A DNA stretch of 64,000 nt from Roseobacter sp. SK209-2-6 (GCF_000169455.1 NZ_AAYC01000018.1:16847-80846), one strand, 5' to 3'; positions 42,358 through 52,545 are shown, counted from the stretch's first letter. Numbers and translations are program-made. Notes: generated from the letters alone by a model not told the origin.

Positions 42358-43119
42358 TCATCCGTTCAATTTTCTGCGGATCTTGGAAACGAGCTGAGCC
42401 CCGGGACGTTCCGCCTTTGCGCGGGCCGCATCTCTTTCGATCCGATCCTCCTGGCTGAGCTCCGGCGCCGGGCTCAGCGGCATCTTGTCATCCAGCTTAT
42501 AGCCGAAACGCTCAAAATCCTCTTTATAGAGATCGGTAATGAGCTCCAAAGCCTGCGAACAGGGCTCCAGCTTGGCCACCTTCTTTGATTTCTTCTTGCT
42601 CCGCTGATTGGCCGTCTCAATAAAGCGGGGGTCCATACGGGTTCCGGTGACGCGATCCAGCCAGGGGATAATCGCATCCAGCCCATGTTCCAGATAGAAG
42701 ATCTGGGCATCGGCAGGGATGAAATCAGACATCGGGCGCATGTGGTTGTCAAAGGCATAGGGCCGGGTTTCCCAGTCCTCGGCCAGCCCCGAGAGCCACT
42801 CGAGGAACTCAACCCCTGCCGGGATTGTTTTTTCAACCTCTAGCTGGAAGTGCCAAGCACTCACAATCCGGGTGAGCGGATGGCGAACAATTGCAAAGCT
42901 CTCATCGATGAACCCCTGCGGGAAGAGCCGAGACAGTGCCTTCAGGTCGATATGCTGCGGCGAGGTCCGGCTCCAGGGATGAGCCTGCTTGAGATGCGCC
43001 GTATCGCAAAAAGCAAGCTTGCCAAAGCGGGCTTCCAGATAACGCTCCACAGAGGTTCCCGCACATTTCGGGACATGCGCATAAAAAATAAGCTGCGTGC
43101 CGACTCTCATCAGAGGCAT
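42358..43119 (-). CDS. Sulfotransferase-family protein
   Basis: The ATG at 43119 has AGGA 8 nt upstream; ATG 43110 is an alternative. The 253-residue protein shows YAHVPKCAGTSVERYL (about 13-28), the 5'-phosphosulfate loop, and ESFAIVRHPLTRIVSAWHFQ (about 74-93), the 3'-phosphate-binding Arg/Ser region. These are the two PAPS-binding parts of Sulfotransfer_2-type enzymes. A Lys-rich segment (RSKKKSKKVAK) follows. It probably adds sulfate to a sugar hydroxyl of the neighbouring polymer. Confidence 0.82.
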   Translation of the reverse strand: MPLMRVGTQLIFYAHVPKCAGTSVERYLEARFGKLAFCDTAHLKQAHPWSRTSPQHIDLKALSRLFPQGFIDESFAIVRHPLTRIVSAWHFQLEVEKTIPAGVEFLEWLSGLAEDWETRPYAFDNHMRPMSDFIPADAQIFYLEHGLDAIIPWLDRVTGTRMDPRFIETANQRSKKKSKKVAKLEPCSQALELITDLYKEDFERFGYKLDDKMPLSPAPELSQEDRIERDAARAKAERPGAQLVSKIRRKLNG

Positions 43120-43404
43120 GCCTAGTTTCCTTTCCAAAACGGAACCCGTGCCGGACTGTCCGCAGGGGCCTCCTCAGGTGCTGTGTGGCCCTGGCCATCT
43201 GCTTGGAACAAACAGCCTCAAGAGGACAGCACCTCAAATACAAACCTGTTCAAACGCATAAGAAAAAGATGCATGCGTTACATCCGAGACATTTATCCCT
43301 GCTGCATATGTCAGCTCCCCCTCATGCACAACAGGCTTTGTTTTGCAATCCATACCACCTTGGAAATGGTCGCAGAGACAGGCAGCATCCACAGAAAACC
43401 CAGG

Positions 43405-44265
43405 TTAAATTTGCACATTCAGGAACCGCAGCGGCCCGCCATCCAGACAGATCGCCGAAAGACGCCCGGTGGCATAGGCACCGGTATCGATGGCAATCCG
43501 CCCTGCCCTGACCTCCGGCGCACCGACAACGGTGTGACCATGCACCACCCAGATCCCGTCCCGCCGCCTCTGGCCCTGAAACTCCCGATGCCCCCAGAGA
43601 AGCACCGCCTCGGGCTGATCTTCCGGGCTGCGGCGCGGATCCGCACCCGCATGCACCAAAAGCACCGTCCCCGAGAGCAGAGAGACCGGCCGCGCGGCGA
43701 GCCAGCGGATCAGATCCTCTCCCATAGCCGCCCGTAGCTGGTCCCGGCAGGCGCAGAGTGCACCTGCCTCCATCTGCGCGTGCACCTCCTGAAGGCCAAA
43801 GGAGCGGAGGGTCTCCAGCCCGCCATGCCGGAGCCACTGCGGCCCCGCCTCTTCCGGGTCTTGCAGAAAGCGCAGGAGCATCTCTTCGTGATTGCCCTTG
43901 AGACAGGTGATGTCCTCGCGTGCCTGAAGAAAGCGCAGCACCGCAGCGCTCTCGGGGCCGCGGTCCACATAATCCCCCAGAAGTATGATGCGATATCCCG
44001 CCGGCACCTGTGCCAGCATCTGCTGCAGCTGGGTCAGGCAGCCGTGAATATCACCAATCACGCAGAGCGGCGCCTCGGGGCGGGGCATGTCCCAAAAGAA
44101 CCTGCGGCGCAGGCCCTGCACCAAGGAGGAAAACCGCAAAGAAGAGAGGGACACAGAGAACACGGGAAGAGCACAGGCTCCTTGGGCCTTGGATGCAACG
44201 CCCCCCGGTGTGGAGGTCTCACCAGGGGGCGCCATGCGTTCTGCATGTGATAGCGGCCTCTTCAT
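43405..44265 (-). CDS. PPP-family metallophosphatase
   Basis: The protein (286 residues from 44265) contains the phosphoesterase motifs GDIHG (71-75), GDYVDRG (97-103) and GNHEE (124-128), then HGHT. The first 59 residues are weak in pattern and the real start may be an ATG at 44088, which has GGGA upstream and leads straight into the catalytic domain. Such bacterial enzymes resemble serine/threonine phosphatases or diadenosine tetraphosphatases. Not obviously linked to polysaccharide synthesis, though it could act on a tyrosine/serine kinase regulating export. Confidence 0.8.
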   Translation of the reverse strand: MKRPLSHAERMAPPGETSTPGGVASKAQGACALPVFSVSLSSLRFSSLVQGLRRRFFWDMPRPEAPLCVIGDIHGCLTQLQQMLAQVPAGYRIILLGDYVDRGPESAAVLRFLQAREDITCLKGNHEEMLLRFLQDPEEAGPQWLRHGGLETLRSFGLQEVHAQMEAGALCACRDQLRAAMGEDLIRWLAARPVSLLSGTVLLVHAGADPRRSPEDQPEAVLLWGHREFQGQRRRDGIWVVHGHTVVGAPEVRAGRIAIDTGAYATGRLSAICLDGGPLRFLNVQI

Positions 44266-44301
44266 AAAGGGGCAAGCTAGGCCTCAGGCCGTGGGTGATG
44301 C

Positions 44302-44805
44302 TCAGGCGCGACGACAGGCGGGTACGCCCATGCGGATGATCTCCTGGCCCTTGATCCGGTGAATGCCGGAAATCCGGTTGCGCCCTTCGGCCATGAACCA
44401 ATTGCGCAGGGGCTCGGGGTAGTAATCGGCAATCACCCTGGAGAAATACTCAAAATCCTGTTTCGCCAGACGGCGGCCATTGCGGGAAGGCCCATGGAAG
44501 CCAAATTCCGTATTGGGGTTCACGCAGGTGCCCGGCAGTCCCAGAAACATCGTGCAGGTGGAATAGCAGACCTGGCCGCGGATCTCGACCCGCGCACCCC
44601 GGCGCTGCAGCTGGGCCAGCTCTGCCAGACGATCACTCAGATAGCCGCCATGGTCGCTGCCCACCACATAGGACTGTGACCCGGCCGCCGCAGGGGCGGC
44701 ACTGAGGCAGACCGCTGCCGTCGCCATCATTCCAAAACGTCGCAGGGATGACCCGGTTCCCGAAAAAGCGGAAACCACAACCTGCGCAATTTTCCCAGCC
44801 AGCAT
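44302..44805 (-). CDS. Exported protein with cysteine-containing ClpP-like motif
   Basis: The 167-residue protein has a likely signal peptide (FGMMATAAVCLSAAPAAAG, cut near residue 41). The mature part contains ARVEIRGQVCYSTCTMFLGLPGTCVNPNTEFGFHGPS. The RGxCxSxCTxxLG block followed by GFH resembles small periplasmic proteins distantly related to ClpP/crotonase-like folds, but the catalytic residues are not certain. Three cysteines close together may form a disulfide. It follows the phosphatase in reverse order with a 36-bp gap. I cannot assign a function. Confidence 0.55.
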   Translation of the reverse strand: MLAGKIAQVVVSAFSGTGSSLRRFGMMATAAVCLSAAPAAAGSQSYVVGSDHGGYLSDRLAELAQLQRRGARVEIRGQVCYSTCTMFLGLPGTCVNPNTEFGFHGPSRNGRRLAKQDFEYFSRVIADYYPEPLRNWFMAEGRNRISGIHRIKGQEIIRMGVPACRRA

Positions 44806-45247
44806 GAATAATCCTCCAAAGGCAATTAACGGGCGCTAAGGAGTGATTAAAAAATCGTTGCGCTGGGAAGGGGGTCCAGATGTGGCGAAATTGCGTAGAT
44901 TATCAAAGTTTTATCAATAAGATGAGGCAAATTTTAACCACTTCTCCGCCCCCTAGAACCCCCGCCCGACACGGAGGGGCAGACAAGCCTTCTGGATTTC
45001 AAAGAGAGGTTCCAGCATGGCATCTGCACCCGAGAACCAATGCGATGAACCGCTTTCATCACAACTGATCAGAGGCCCTCAAACCCAGATTGCACGGGGG
45101 GCATACTGCAATTTTTTGCAGCGTCACCCTCCGCTCATGCACCATAATATGCTCGAATTTCCGCCTCTGTTGACAATTTAGCTACAATTTCCGCAACTTT
45201 CGGTACACTGTCTGATGACAAGCCGTTTGATTCTGAAAGCAACTCCA
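44806..45247. other. Intergenic region with 9-bp direct repeats and a TTGACA box
   Basis: About 440 bp without a convincing gene. AATTTCCGC occurs at 45156-45164 and again at 45186-45194, 30 bp apart (about three helical turns), around an exact TTGACA at 45170-45175. No good -10 box is found at the expected 16-18 bp spacing. The arrangement could be an operator for the small membrane protein gene that follows. Confidence 0.35.
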
Positions 45248-45472
45248 ATGACGCTTATTTTTTATATCTTCGCATTTTTGTATGTCGGCGTAGCACTGTT
45301 TGCTCTCTTCATGACATGTTATGAGTTTTCCCAAAAACACTGCAAAATAGACATCTACACCGTGACCGGAATGCTTCTCTGCCTTGCCTGGCCAGTCCTG
45401 GTCGTCGCCATTCTGGTTTCCCGCAGCTACGCGGGATTTAGCGGGCGCCGGATGAGTCGCAGCAACGGATAA
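45248..45472 (+). CDS. Small two-helix membrane protein
   Basis: From ATG 45248 (an alternative in-frame ATG is at 45215) the product has 74 residues. TLIFYIFAFLYVGVALFALFMTCYEF and TVTGMLLCLAWPVLVVAILVS form two likely transmembrane helices, with a basic tail SGRRMSRSNG. No family is recognised. The clear hydrophobic periodicity is the main support for coding. Confidence 0.5.
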   Translation: MTLIFYIFAFLYVGVALFALFMTCYEFSQKHCKIDIYTVTGMLLCLAWPVLVVAILVSRSYAGFSGRRMSRSNG

Positions 45473-45960
45473 AGCCAGAGAAAATCAGGCTGCAAAAAAT
45501 CAAAGGTCACGCCGGGAAAGCCTGTGGCGATCTTGTCTTAATGCGTAGACCGCAGCGGGTGCTTTTCAACCTGCGGCAGCTCTCTTTCCATGTTGCGCAG
45601 CCGGGAAGGTCTGTGATCCACACCGATGCGCATCTTCCGGGTCTTGCCTATCGGGGTCCGCGACCAGATGGTCCGGCCACTTCGTGGCAAATCATGGCAA
45701 AAGGCGAGGGCCGCAGACCTGGCGTGTTGCGACAAGCGGCAAAACCTGCACGCGGGCTCTAGCATCCAGTGTTTCAATTGCGCGCATGGCGCAGGAACAG
45801 CCAGTTCGCAACAATCCAGAGCGATCCTCCTCATTGGCGCCAAAGATCCTCTGCCCCCGCAGGAATATCCAGTTGCGAAACATATAAGAGGCTCCTAAGG
45901 CTGGCTTTGGCGCCTCAAATCCGTTATTTGCAGCCGCGTTTCTTGAATGAGGTTATTAAA
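45473..45960. other. Region upstream of rmlC without a convincing gene
   Basis: These 488 bp contain several overlapping open frames on both strands (for example 45538-45843 minus and 45626-45898 plus), none with family resemblance or good ribosome sites. The sequence may hold decayed coding DNA and the promoter of the rml operon. The rmlC ribosome site TGAGG lies at 45948-45952. Confidence 0.35.
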
Positions 45961-46521
45961 GTGCGCATAGAAGAAGCAGGACTTCCGGGACTGAAGATTT
46001 TGGAGCCAGCGCGATTTGGCGATGCGCGCGGATTTTTCAGCGAGAGCTGGAACCAACGCCGGATGCAGGAGCACGGGATCGATCTGGATTTTGTGCAGGA
46101 CAACCACTCTCTCTCGAGCGAGGTCGGCACCCTCAGAGGATTGCATTTCCAATCGCCCCCCCATGCCCAGGCCAAGCTGGTGCGCTGCGGACGCGGGCGG
46201 CTCTTTGATGTGGCGGTGGATATCCGCAAGGGCTCTCCTACCTATGGGAAGTGGTTTGGCACCGAGCTGAGCTTTGACAACGGGTTGCAGCTTCTGATCC
46301 CGGCGGGCTTCCTGCATGGGTTCATCACCCGTGAGCCCGATACCGAGATCATCTACAAATGCACCGATTACTACGCCCCCGAATGCGATGGGGCAGTGGC
46401 CTGGGACAGCTGTGACATCGACTGGGGCTTTGAGGGCACGCCCATGCTTTCGGACAAGGATGCCGCTGCGCCGAAACTGGCGGATTTTGACAGCCCTTTT
46501 ACCTATGAGGCATCGGCATGA
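45961..46521 (+). CDS. rmlC: dTDP-4-dehydrorhamnose 3,5-epimerase (RmlC)
   Basis: The start is a GTG at 45961 with TGAGG 8 nt upstream; frames extending further left are not protein-like. The 186-residue protein contains [54 protein letters not shown] and [22 protein letters not shown], which carry the catalytic His and Tyr of the cupin-fold epimerase. It performs the third step of dTDP-L-rhamnose synthesis. It overlaps rmlB by four bases. Confidence 0.95.
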   Translation: MRIEEAGLPGLKILEPARFGDARGFFSESWNQRRMQEHGIDLDFVQDNHSLSSEVGTLRGLHFQSPPHAQAKLVRCGRGRLFDVAVDIRKGSPTYGKWFGTELSFDNGLQLLIPAGFLHGFITREPDTEIIYKCTDYYAPECDGAVAWDSCDIDWGFEGTPMLSDKDAAAPKLADFDSPFTYEASA

Positions 46522-47570
46522 AAATTCTTGTCACCGGCGGTGCCGGCTTTATCGGATCCGCCGTGGTACGGCTGGCCATCGCGCGCGGCCATCAGGTGGT
46601 GAACCTGGATGCGCTCACCTATGCGGCCTGCCTGGAGAATGTGGCGCAAGCGGCGCAAAGCCCAAATTACGCCTTTGTAGAGGCTGATATTCGCGATCGC
46701 GCCGCTCTGGACCGGGTGTTTTCGGACCATAAACCGGATGTGGTGATGCATCTGGCCGCCGAAAGCCATGTGGACCGTTCCATCGATGGGCCCGGCGATT
46801 TCATCGAGACCAATATCACCGGCACCTTCAACATGCTGGAGGCGGCGCGCAAACATTGGATCGAAGCAGGCCGTCCGGAAGCCTTCCGCTTCCACCATAT
46901 CTCCACCGATGAGGTCTATGGCTCCCTGCCCAATGACCCGGAGGTGCAATTCACCGAAGAGACCTCTTACGATCCGCGTTCGCCCTACTCGGCCTCCAAG
47001 GCGGCCAGCGACCATCTGGTGCGCGCCTGGGCCGAGACCTATGGCCTGCCGGTTCTGCTGACCAATTGCTCCAACAATTACGGCCCCTATCATTTCCCCG
47101 AAAAGCTGATCCCGGTGGTCATTCTGAATGCCTTGGCCGGCAAGGCGCTGCCAATCTATGGCGATGGCAGCAATGTGCGCGATTGGCTCTATGTGGAGGA
47201 CCACGCAGATGCGCTGCTCACCGTGGTGTCCGAGGGTGCTGTGGGGCGGACCTATAATATCGGCGGCGAGAATGAGCGCACGAACCTGGAGCTGGTCGAA
47301 ACGCTCTGCGCCATTCTGGACGCAAAACGGCCCCGTTCGGATGGGAAGTCCTACCAGGACCAGATCACCTTTGTGACGGATCGCCCCGGCCATGATGCCC
47401 GCTATGCCATCGACCCCAGCCGCATCCGCGACGAACTGGGCTGGCGCCCAAGCGTGACGGTTGAGGAAGGTCTGGAGAAGACCGTGCAATGGTATCTCGA
47501 CAATGAGGCCTGGTGGCGCGCCCTGCAAAACCGCGATGGCGTTGGCGAACGCCTAGGAACCGGAAAATGA
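46518..47570 (+). CDS. rmlB: dTDP-glucose 4,6-dehydratase (RmlB)
   Basis: The 350-residue SDR enzyme shows [42 protein letters not shown] and YSASKAASD (catalytic Tyr-x-x-x-Lys), and [14 protein letters not shown], all specific for RmlB. It converts dTDP-glucose to the 4-keto-6-deoxy intermediate. A 125-bp GC-rich gap with possible hairpins separates it from the next gene. Confidence 0.96.
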   Translation: MKILVTGGAGFIGSAVVRLAIARGHQVVNLDALTYAACLENVAQAAQSPNYAFVEADIRDRAALDRVFSDHKPDVVMHLAAESHVDRSIDGPGDFIETNITGTFNMLEAARKHWIEAGRPEAFRFHHISTDEVYGSLPNDPEVQFTEETSYDPRSPYSASKAASDHLVRAWAETYGLPVLLTNCSNNYGPYHFPEKLIPVVILNALAGKALPIYGDGSNVRDWLYVEDHADALLTVVSEGAVGRTYNIGGENERTNLELVETLCAILDAKRPRSDGKSYQDQITFVTDRPGHDARYAIDPSRIRDELGWRPSVTVEEGLEKTVQWYLDNEAWWRALQNRDGVGERLGTGK

Positions 47571-47610
47571 GAGCGGATTTGCCTCTGAGGGCTGCACCTG
47601 GCCGCGGGTG

Positions 47611-47646
47611 GGGGAGAAGCCCCCGCCCGGAGGGGCGGCCGGGGGC
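47611..47646 (+). other. GC-rich potential stem-loops after rmlB
   Basis: GCCCCCG (47619-47625) can pair with CGGGGGC (47640-47646), with an inner CCGCCC/GGGCGG helix; an alternative uses the GGGGG upstream. No T-run follows. It might attenuate or stabilise mRNA inside the rml operon. Confidence 0.35.
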
Positions 47647-47694
47647 TGCCCGGCCTATCGGTCGGGCTGGGGGTTTGCGGATAGCACCCTTTCC

Positions 47695-48165
47695 ATGCTG
47701 ACAGCGCATTTGCCCTCTGGCTATGTGCTGGCGCGGCTGGTGCCGCAGCGGCGCTGGCTCTTGCCTGCCGCCCTCATCGGGGCGGTGCTGCCGGATTTTG
47801 ATATGCTGTGGTTCTATTTTGTCGACCAGGACAGTATTCACCATCACCGATACTGGGTGCATGTGCCTGCATTCTGGGGCGCTATTGCGGCTTTAATCCT
47901 ACCGGTCATCGCTGTTTTTAAGCATGATTTTTTACCTGTGGCCGGGATCTTTTTTGCGGCACTCTTCCTGCATATGGTGCTCGACACGATCGGCGGTGGC
48001 ATCCTTTGGGCCGCGCCTTTTAATGGCCATCTTTACAGCCTAGTGGAAGTCCCCGCCACGCAGAGCCACTGGATCCTGTCCTTTCTGCTGCACTGGACCT
48101 TCCTCTTGGAGCTGGGCATCTGGGCCGGGGCCTTTTATCTGTGGCGCAACGGGAGAGCTGGATGA
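47695..48165 (+). CDS. Small membrane protein of the DUF457/YdjM-like type
   Basis: The 156-residue product (ATG 47695) has about four helices and conserved His/Asp-rich segments: AVLPDFDMLWFY, DQDSIHHHRYWVHVPAFW and FLHMVLDTIGGGILW. These match the inner-membrane putative metal-dependent hydrolase group (DUF457). It is inserted between rmlB and rmlD and overlaps rmlD by ATGA, so it is expressed with the rhamnose genes. Its role there is not known. Confidence 0.75.
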   Translation: MLTAHLPSGYVLARLVPQRRWLLPAALIGAVLPDFDMLWFYFVDQDSIHHHRYWVHVPAFWGAIAALILPVIAVFKHDFLPVAGIFFAALFLHMVLDTIGGGILWAAPFNGHLYSLVEVPATQSHWILSFLLHWTFLLELGIWAGAFYLWRNGRAG

Positions 48166-49025
48166 GTGAGGCACATATGATTCTCGTTTTCGGAAAAACC
48201 GGCCAGCTGGCCCGCGAGCTGGCGGCTTATGACAATGTGACCTGCCTGGGTCGGGGTGAAGCTGACCTGACAGATCCTGCGGCCTGCGCCGCTGCGATCA
48301 AGGCCCATGCGCCCGCCGCGGTGATCAATGCGGCCGCCTATACGGCCGTCGATAAGGCGGAAGAAGAAGAAGCCCTGGCCACAGTGATCAATGGCGAGAG
48401 CCCCGGCGCCATGGCCGAGGCCTGCGCCGCTCTGGGCATTCCCTTTGTCACCGTCTCCACCGACTATGTCTTTGATGGCAGTGGTACGACGCCCTGGCAG
48501 GCGGGTGATGCGGTCGCGCCGGTAAACGCCTATGGGCGCTCCAAACTGGCGGGCGAAGAGGCGACACGCGCGGCAGGCGGCACCCATGCCATCCTGCGCT
48601 GCTCCTGGGTGGTGTCTTGTCACGGGGGTAACTTTGTCAAAACCATGCTGCGTCTGGGGGCAGAGCGCGAGGCACTGACCATCATTGCCGATCAGATCGG
48701 GGCGCCAACCCCGGCGCGGGATCTGGCCCGCGCCTGTCTGGAAATGGCAGGGCAATTGCAACAGGACCCCGGCAAAAGCGGCACCTATCATCTGCAGGGC
48801 AGGCCCGAGGTGAGCTGGGCCGGCTTTGCCCGTGAGATCTTTGCCCAGGCAAATGTCGCTTGCACGGTCACGGATATTCCAACCACGGACTACCCCACAC
48901 CGGCGGCGCGGCCTTTGAATTCCAGGCTCGATTGCACTGCATTAGAGAATGTTTTTGGTATTTCCCAGCCGGATTGGCGGCAGGGGCTCAGTGAGATTTT
49001 AAAAGATTTAGGAGAGCTGACATGA
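48162..49025 (+). CDS. rmlD: dTDP-4-dehydrorhamnose reductase (RmlD)
   Basis: The ATG at 48162 overlaps the preceding stop and has GGAG upstream; the product has 287 residues. [51 protein letters not shown] and LRCSWVVS define RmlD. It makes the final reduction to dTDP-L-rhamnose. Overlaps rmlA by ATGA. Confidence 0.95.
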   Translation: MSEAHMILVFGKTGQLARELAAYDNVTCLGRGEADLTDPAACAAAIKAHAPAAVINAAAYTAVDKAEEEEALATVINGESPGAMAEACAALGIPFVTVSTDYVFDGSGTTPWQAGDAVAPVNAYGRSKLAGEEATRAAGGTHAILRCSWVVSCHGGNFVKTMLRLGAEREALTIIADQIGAPTPARDLARACLEMAGQLQQDPGKSGTYHLQGRPEVSWAGFAREIFAQANVACTVTDIPTTDYPTPAARPLNSRLDCTALENVFGISQPDWRQGLSEILKDLGELT

Positions 49026-49903
49026 GCAGCAGCAAACCCCGCAAGGGTATCATTCTGGCCGGGGGCTCTGGCACCCGTCTTTATCCGATCACCATGGGCG
49101 TCTCCAAACAGCTTTTGCCGATCTATGACAAGCCAATGATCTATTACCCGCTAAGCGTCTTGATGCTGGCGGGCATCCGCGAGATCTGCATGATCACCAC
49201 GCCACAGGATCAGGCGCAGTTCCAGCGCACTCTGGGTGACGGCAGCCAATGGGGCATCTCGCTCTCTTACGTGGTGCAGCCTTCGCCCGACGGTCTGGCC
49301 CAGGCCTTTATCCTGGCCGAAGACTTCCTCGATGGGGCCCCCTCTGCCCTGGTCCTGGGCGACAATATCTTCTTTGGCCATGGGTTGCCAAAACTGCTGG
49401 CGGCGGCAGATGCGCAGGGATCTGGCGGCACCGTCTTTGGCTATCACGTGGCGGATCCGGAACGCTATGGCGTGGTGGATTTCGACGCCGAGGGCCGCGC
49501 CCGCGAGATCATCGAAAAGCCTGCGGTGCCACCCTCCAACTATGCGGTGACCGGGCTCTACTTCCTGGACGGCAGCGCACCAGAACGAGCACGGGCGGTG
49601 CAGCCCTCTGCCCGTGGTGAATTGGAGATCACCGATCTGTTGCAGATGTATCTGGACGAAGAGAACCTGCGGGTCGAGACCATGGGCCGGGGCTATGCCT
49701 GGCTCGATACCGGCACCCATAGCTCGCTGCTGGAGGCGGGCAATTTTGTGCGCACCCTGCAGGAACGCCAGGGGCTGCAGACCGGCTGCCTGGAAGAGAT
49801 CGCCTGGGAGCAGGGTTGGATCAGCCGCGAGGACCTTCAGGCGCGCGCCAAGCTTTTTGCCAAGAATGACTATGGTGCCTATCTCGAAGGGTTGTTGCGC
49901 TGA
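49022..49903 (+). CDS. rmlA: Glucose-1-phosphate thymidylyltransferase (RmlA)
   Basis: The 293-residue enzyme has [54 protein letters not shown] and [18 protein letters not shown], all near-diagnostic for RmlA. It commits glucose-1-phosphate to dTDP-glucose and is usually feedback-inhibited by dTDP-rhamnose. Last of the C-B-D-A ordered rml set. Confidence 0.96.
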   Translation: MSSSKPRKGIILAGGSGTRLYPITMGVSKQLLPIYDKPMIYYPLSVLMLAGIREICMITTPQDQAQFQRTLGDGSQWGISLSYVVQPSPDGLAQAFILAEDFLDGAPSALVLGDNIFFGHGLPKLLAAADAQGSGGTVFGYHVADPERYGVVDFDAEGRAREIIEKPAVPPSNYAVTGLYFLDGSAPERARAVQPSARGELEITDLLQMYLDEENLRVETMGRGYAWLDTGTHSSLLEAGNFVRTLQERQGLQTGCLEEIAWEQGWISREDLQARAKLFAKNDYGAYLEGLLR

Positions 49904-50016
49904 CAGAAGAGGTTTGCGCGATGGCACCTTGAAACCTTTGCAGCCCATGTATTTATGGCCTCTTGAGGTAGCGCTTTAGGCGTTGCTGAACACAGATAAG
50001 CGGAGCAAAGGGTTCT

Positions 50017-51051
50017 ATGACACAGACTTCAGGTGCAGCGCGCCGTGTTCTGATTACGGGAACCGCTGGGTTCATCGGCTTTCACCTCGCCAGGCTCCTG
50101 CTGGCAGAGGGGTTCCGGGTGCATGGGTTTGACGGGATGACCGATTACTATGATGTCACCCTGAAACAGCGCCGCCATGGCATGTTGCTGCAGCATGGGA
50201 ATTTCTCCGCCACCGAGGGCATGCTGGAAGACAATGCCCTCTTTGATCAGATGGCGGATGATTTTGCCCCGGATGTGATTGTGCATCTCGCAGGCCAGGC
50301 CGGGGTGCGCTACAGCCTGGAAAACCCGCGCTCCTATATCGACAGCAATATTACCGGCACCTTCAATGTGATGGAGGCAGCACGGCGGCTTGAAGTGCAG
50401 CACCTGCTGATGGCTTCCACCTCTTCGGTCTATGGCGCCAATGAAGAGATGCCCTTTGTCGAGACCGAAAAGGCCGATACCCAGCTGACCATCTATGCGG
50501 CCACCAAGAAGGCAGGCGAGAGCATGGGCCATTCCTATGCCCATCTGTGGAACCTGCCCACCACCATGTTCCGGTTCTTTACCGTTTATGGCACCTGGGG
50601 GCGGCCGGATCTGGCGCTCTATAAATTTGTTGATGCCATCCTCGATGAACGCCCCATCGACATCTACAATCACGGTGAAATGTATCGCGATTTCACCTAT
50701 GTTGACGATCTGGTGCGGGCCATCCGGCTGCTGATCGATACGGTTCCGGAACGCCCCGCCACCCGCGCCGAGATCCCCTCTTGGGACAGCCTCTCACCGG
50801 TGGCGCCCTACCGGGTGGTCAATATCGGCAACTCTGACAAGGTGCGGCTCTTGGATTTTGTCGATGCCATCGAAGCAGCCCTGGGGAAAAAGGCCATCCG
50901 CAACTATATGGAAATTCAGAAAGGCGATGTCCCGGCCACCTGGGCCAATGCGGATCTGTTGAACAACCTCACAGGTTATCGTCCGCAGACCGATTTCAGG
51001 GAGGGTATCGCCTGTTTCGTGGATTGGTTCCGGGACTACTACAGCAAATGA
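50017..51051 (+). CDS. UDP-glucuronate 4-epimerase-like SDR enzyme
   Basis: The 344-residue protein starts RRVLITGTAGFIGFHLARLLLAEGFRVHGFDGMTDYYDVTLKQRR and has HLAGQAGVRYSLENPRSY, SSVYGANEEMPF and YAATKKAGESMGHSYAHLW, the pattern of UDP-GlcA C4 epimerases that make UDP-GalA. With UDP-glucose dehydrogenase at 61.1 kb supplying UDP-GlcA, galacturonic acid is a probable building block. Overlaps the next gene by ATGA. Confidence 0.88.
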   Translation: MTQTSGAARRVLITGTAGFIGFHLARLLLAEGFRVHGFDGMTDYYDVTLKQRRHGMLLQHGNFSATEGMLEDNALFDQMADDFAPDVIVHLAGQAGVRYSLENPRSYIDSNITGTFNVMEAARRLEVQHLLMASTSSVYGANEEMPFVETEKADTQLTIYAATKKAGESMGHSYAHLWNLPTTMFRFFTVYGTWGRPDLALYKFVDAILDERPIDIYNHGEMYRDFTYVDDLVRAIRLLIDTVPERPATRAEIPSWDSLSPVAPYRVVNIGNSDKVRLLDFVDAIEAALGKKAIRNYMEIQKGDVPATWANADLLNNLTGYRPQTDFREGIACFVDWFRDYYSK

Positions 51052-52331
51052 CCATGGATGTTTCACAGGCCAAAATCGCTGTTATCGGGCTGGGCTATGT
51101 TGGTCTGCCCCTGGCGGTGGAGTTCGGGAAGAAATTTCCCACCATCGGCTTTGATATCGATGCCACGCGGATTGCAGAGCTGCAGGCAGGCAAAGACAGG
51201 ACTTTGGAAACCGAGGCGGGGGATCTCGCCGCCGCCACAGAGCTGCGTTTCACCGCAGATCTGGAAGTGCTGAAAGCCTGCAATACCTTTATTGTCACGG
51301 TCCCCACCCCGATTGATACCTATAAGCGCCCGGACCTGTCCCCCCTGATCGCAGCCTCCCAGGCGGTAGGAGAAGTGATCTCTCACGGCGATGTGGTCAT
51401 CTATGAGAGCACCGTCTACCCCGGTGCCACTGAAGAGGATTGCATCCCGGTTGTGGAGCGGATCTCCGGCCTGATCTGCAATGAAGATTTCTTTGCAGGC
51501 TATTCCCCAGAGCGGATCAACCCCGGAGATAAGACCCACCGTCTGCCGGTGATCAAAAAAGTGACCTCGGGCTCAACACCTGAGACGGCGCGCTATGTGG
51601 ATGCGCTGTACCAAGAGATCATCACCGCAGGGACGCATCTGGCGGCTTCGATCAAGGTTGCAGAGGCCGCCAAGGTGATCGAAAACACTCAGCGTGACGT
51701 CAATATCGCCTTGGTCAATGAACTGGCGCTGATCTTTGGCCGGATGGGGATTGATACCCTGGATGTGCTGGAGGCGGCGGGCACCAAATGGAACTTCCTG
51801 CCGTTTCGCCCAGGTCTTGTGGGCGGGCATTGCATCGGAGTGGACCCCTATTACCTGACCCATAAGGCCCAGGAGCTGAATTACCAGCCAGAGATCATTC
51901 TGGCCGGGCGGCGGATCAATGACAGTATGGGTGAGGTCATTGCAGATGAGGTTCTGAAAGCTCTGGCGCAACAGGACCTGGTGATCAGCCGCAGCCGGGT
52001 TCTGGTCATGGGGTTGACCTTTAAGGAAAACTGCCCGGATCTGCGCAACACCCGTGTGATTGATATCATCCGCAAGCTGCAGGATTTTGGCATCACCGTG
52101 GATGTGATGGATCCTATGGCGGACCCCGTCAGCGCACAGGCTGAATATGGCATCGATCTGATCTCGCCCCAGGACGGGAAAGGTGCCTATAGCGCGATTA
52201 TTCTGGCTGTCCCGCATCGGGCCTTCAAGGAGCTGGGGGTTGCGAAGATTCAGAGCTGGGGGACAGGCACGCATCTGCTGTTTGATCTGAAAGGGCTATT
52301 TGAAAAACAGCCCAACAGTCGCCGCCTTTAG
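51048..52331 (+). CDS. UDP-HexNAc 6-dehydrogenase (TviB/WbpA-like)
   Basis: From ATG 51048 the product has 427 residues. IAVIGLGYVGLPLAVEFGKKF, YSPERINPGDKTH and LVGGHCIGVDPYYLTHKA (Cys about 262) are the marks of the Vi-antigen TviB/WbpO/WecC group, which oxidise UDP-GlcNAc or UDP-GalNAc to the uronate. The preceding 4-epimerase gene pairs as TviC does with TviB. The exact hexosamine is not fixed by sequence. Confidence 0.87.
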   Translation: MTMDVSQAKIAVIGLGYVGLPLAVEFGKKFPTIGFDIDATRIAELQAGKDRTLETEAGDLAAATELRFTADLEVLKACNTFIVTVPTPIDTYKRPDLSPLIAASQAVGEVISHGDVVIYESTVYPGATEEDCIPVVERISGLICNEDFFAGYSPERINPGDKTHRLPVIKKVTSGSTPETARYVDALYQEIITAGTHLAASIKVAEAAKVIENTQRDVNIALVNELALIFGRMGIDTLDVLEAAGTKWNFLPFRPGLVGGHCIGVDPYYLTHKAQELNYQPEIILAGRRINDSMGEVIADEVLKALAQQDLVISRSRVLVMGLTFKENCPDLRNTRVIDIIRKLQDFGITVDVMDPMADPVSAQAEYGIDLISPQDGKGAYSAIILAVPHRAFKELGVAKIQSWGTGTHLLFDLKGLFEKQPNSRRL

Positions 52332-52545
52332 CAAGAAAACGGGCTCTCAGATTGACCAGGACGCCAATCGCAGGCCCCTCTTGGGCCGTGTAAAAAGAAT
52401 GGGCAAGAGAAGAGTGGGTGAGAGAACTCGCCCCGGACAGAGGCCCTTGTTTGGCTCTGCTTCAGATCTTGAAAAGGCCGATGATATGGCAGGATGCCCC
52501 CTTTCCGGCGCATCCTGAACCTGTTTTTGATTTCGCTACACTCTC

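Noticed and set aside
45538..45898. Possible small genes upstream of rmlC
   Set aside because: Several competing frames, none convincing; decayed DNA or regulatory sequence is as likely.
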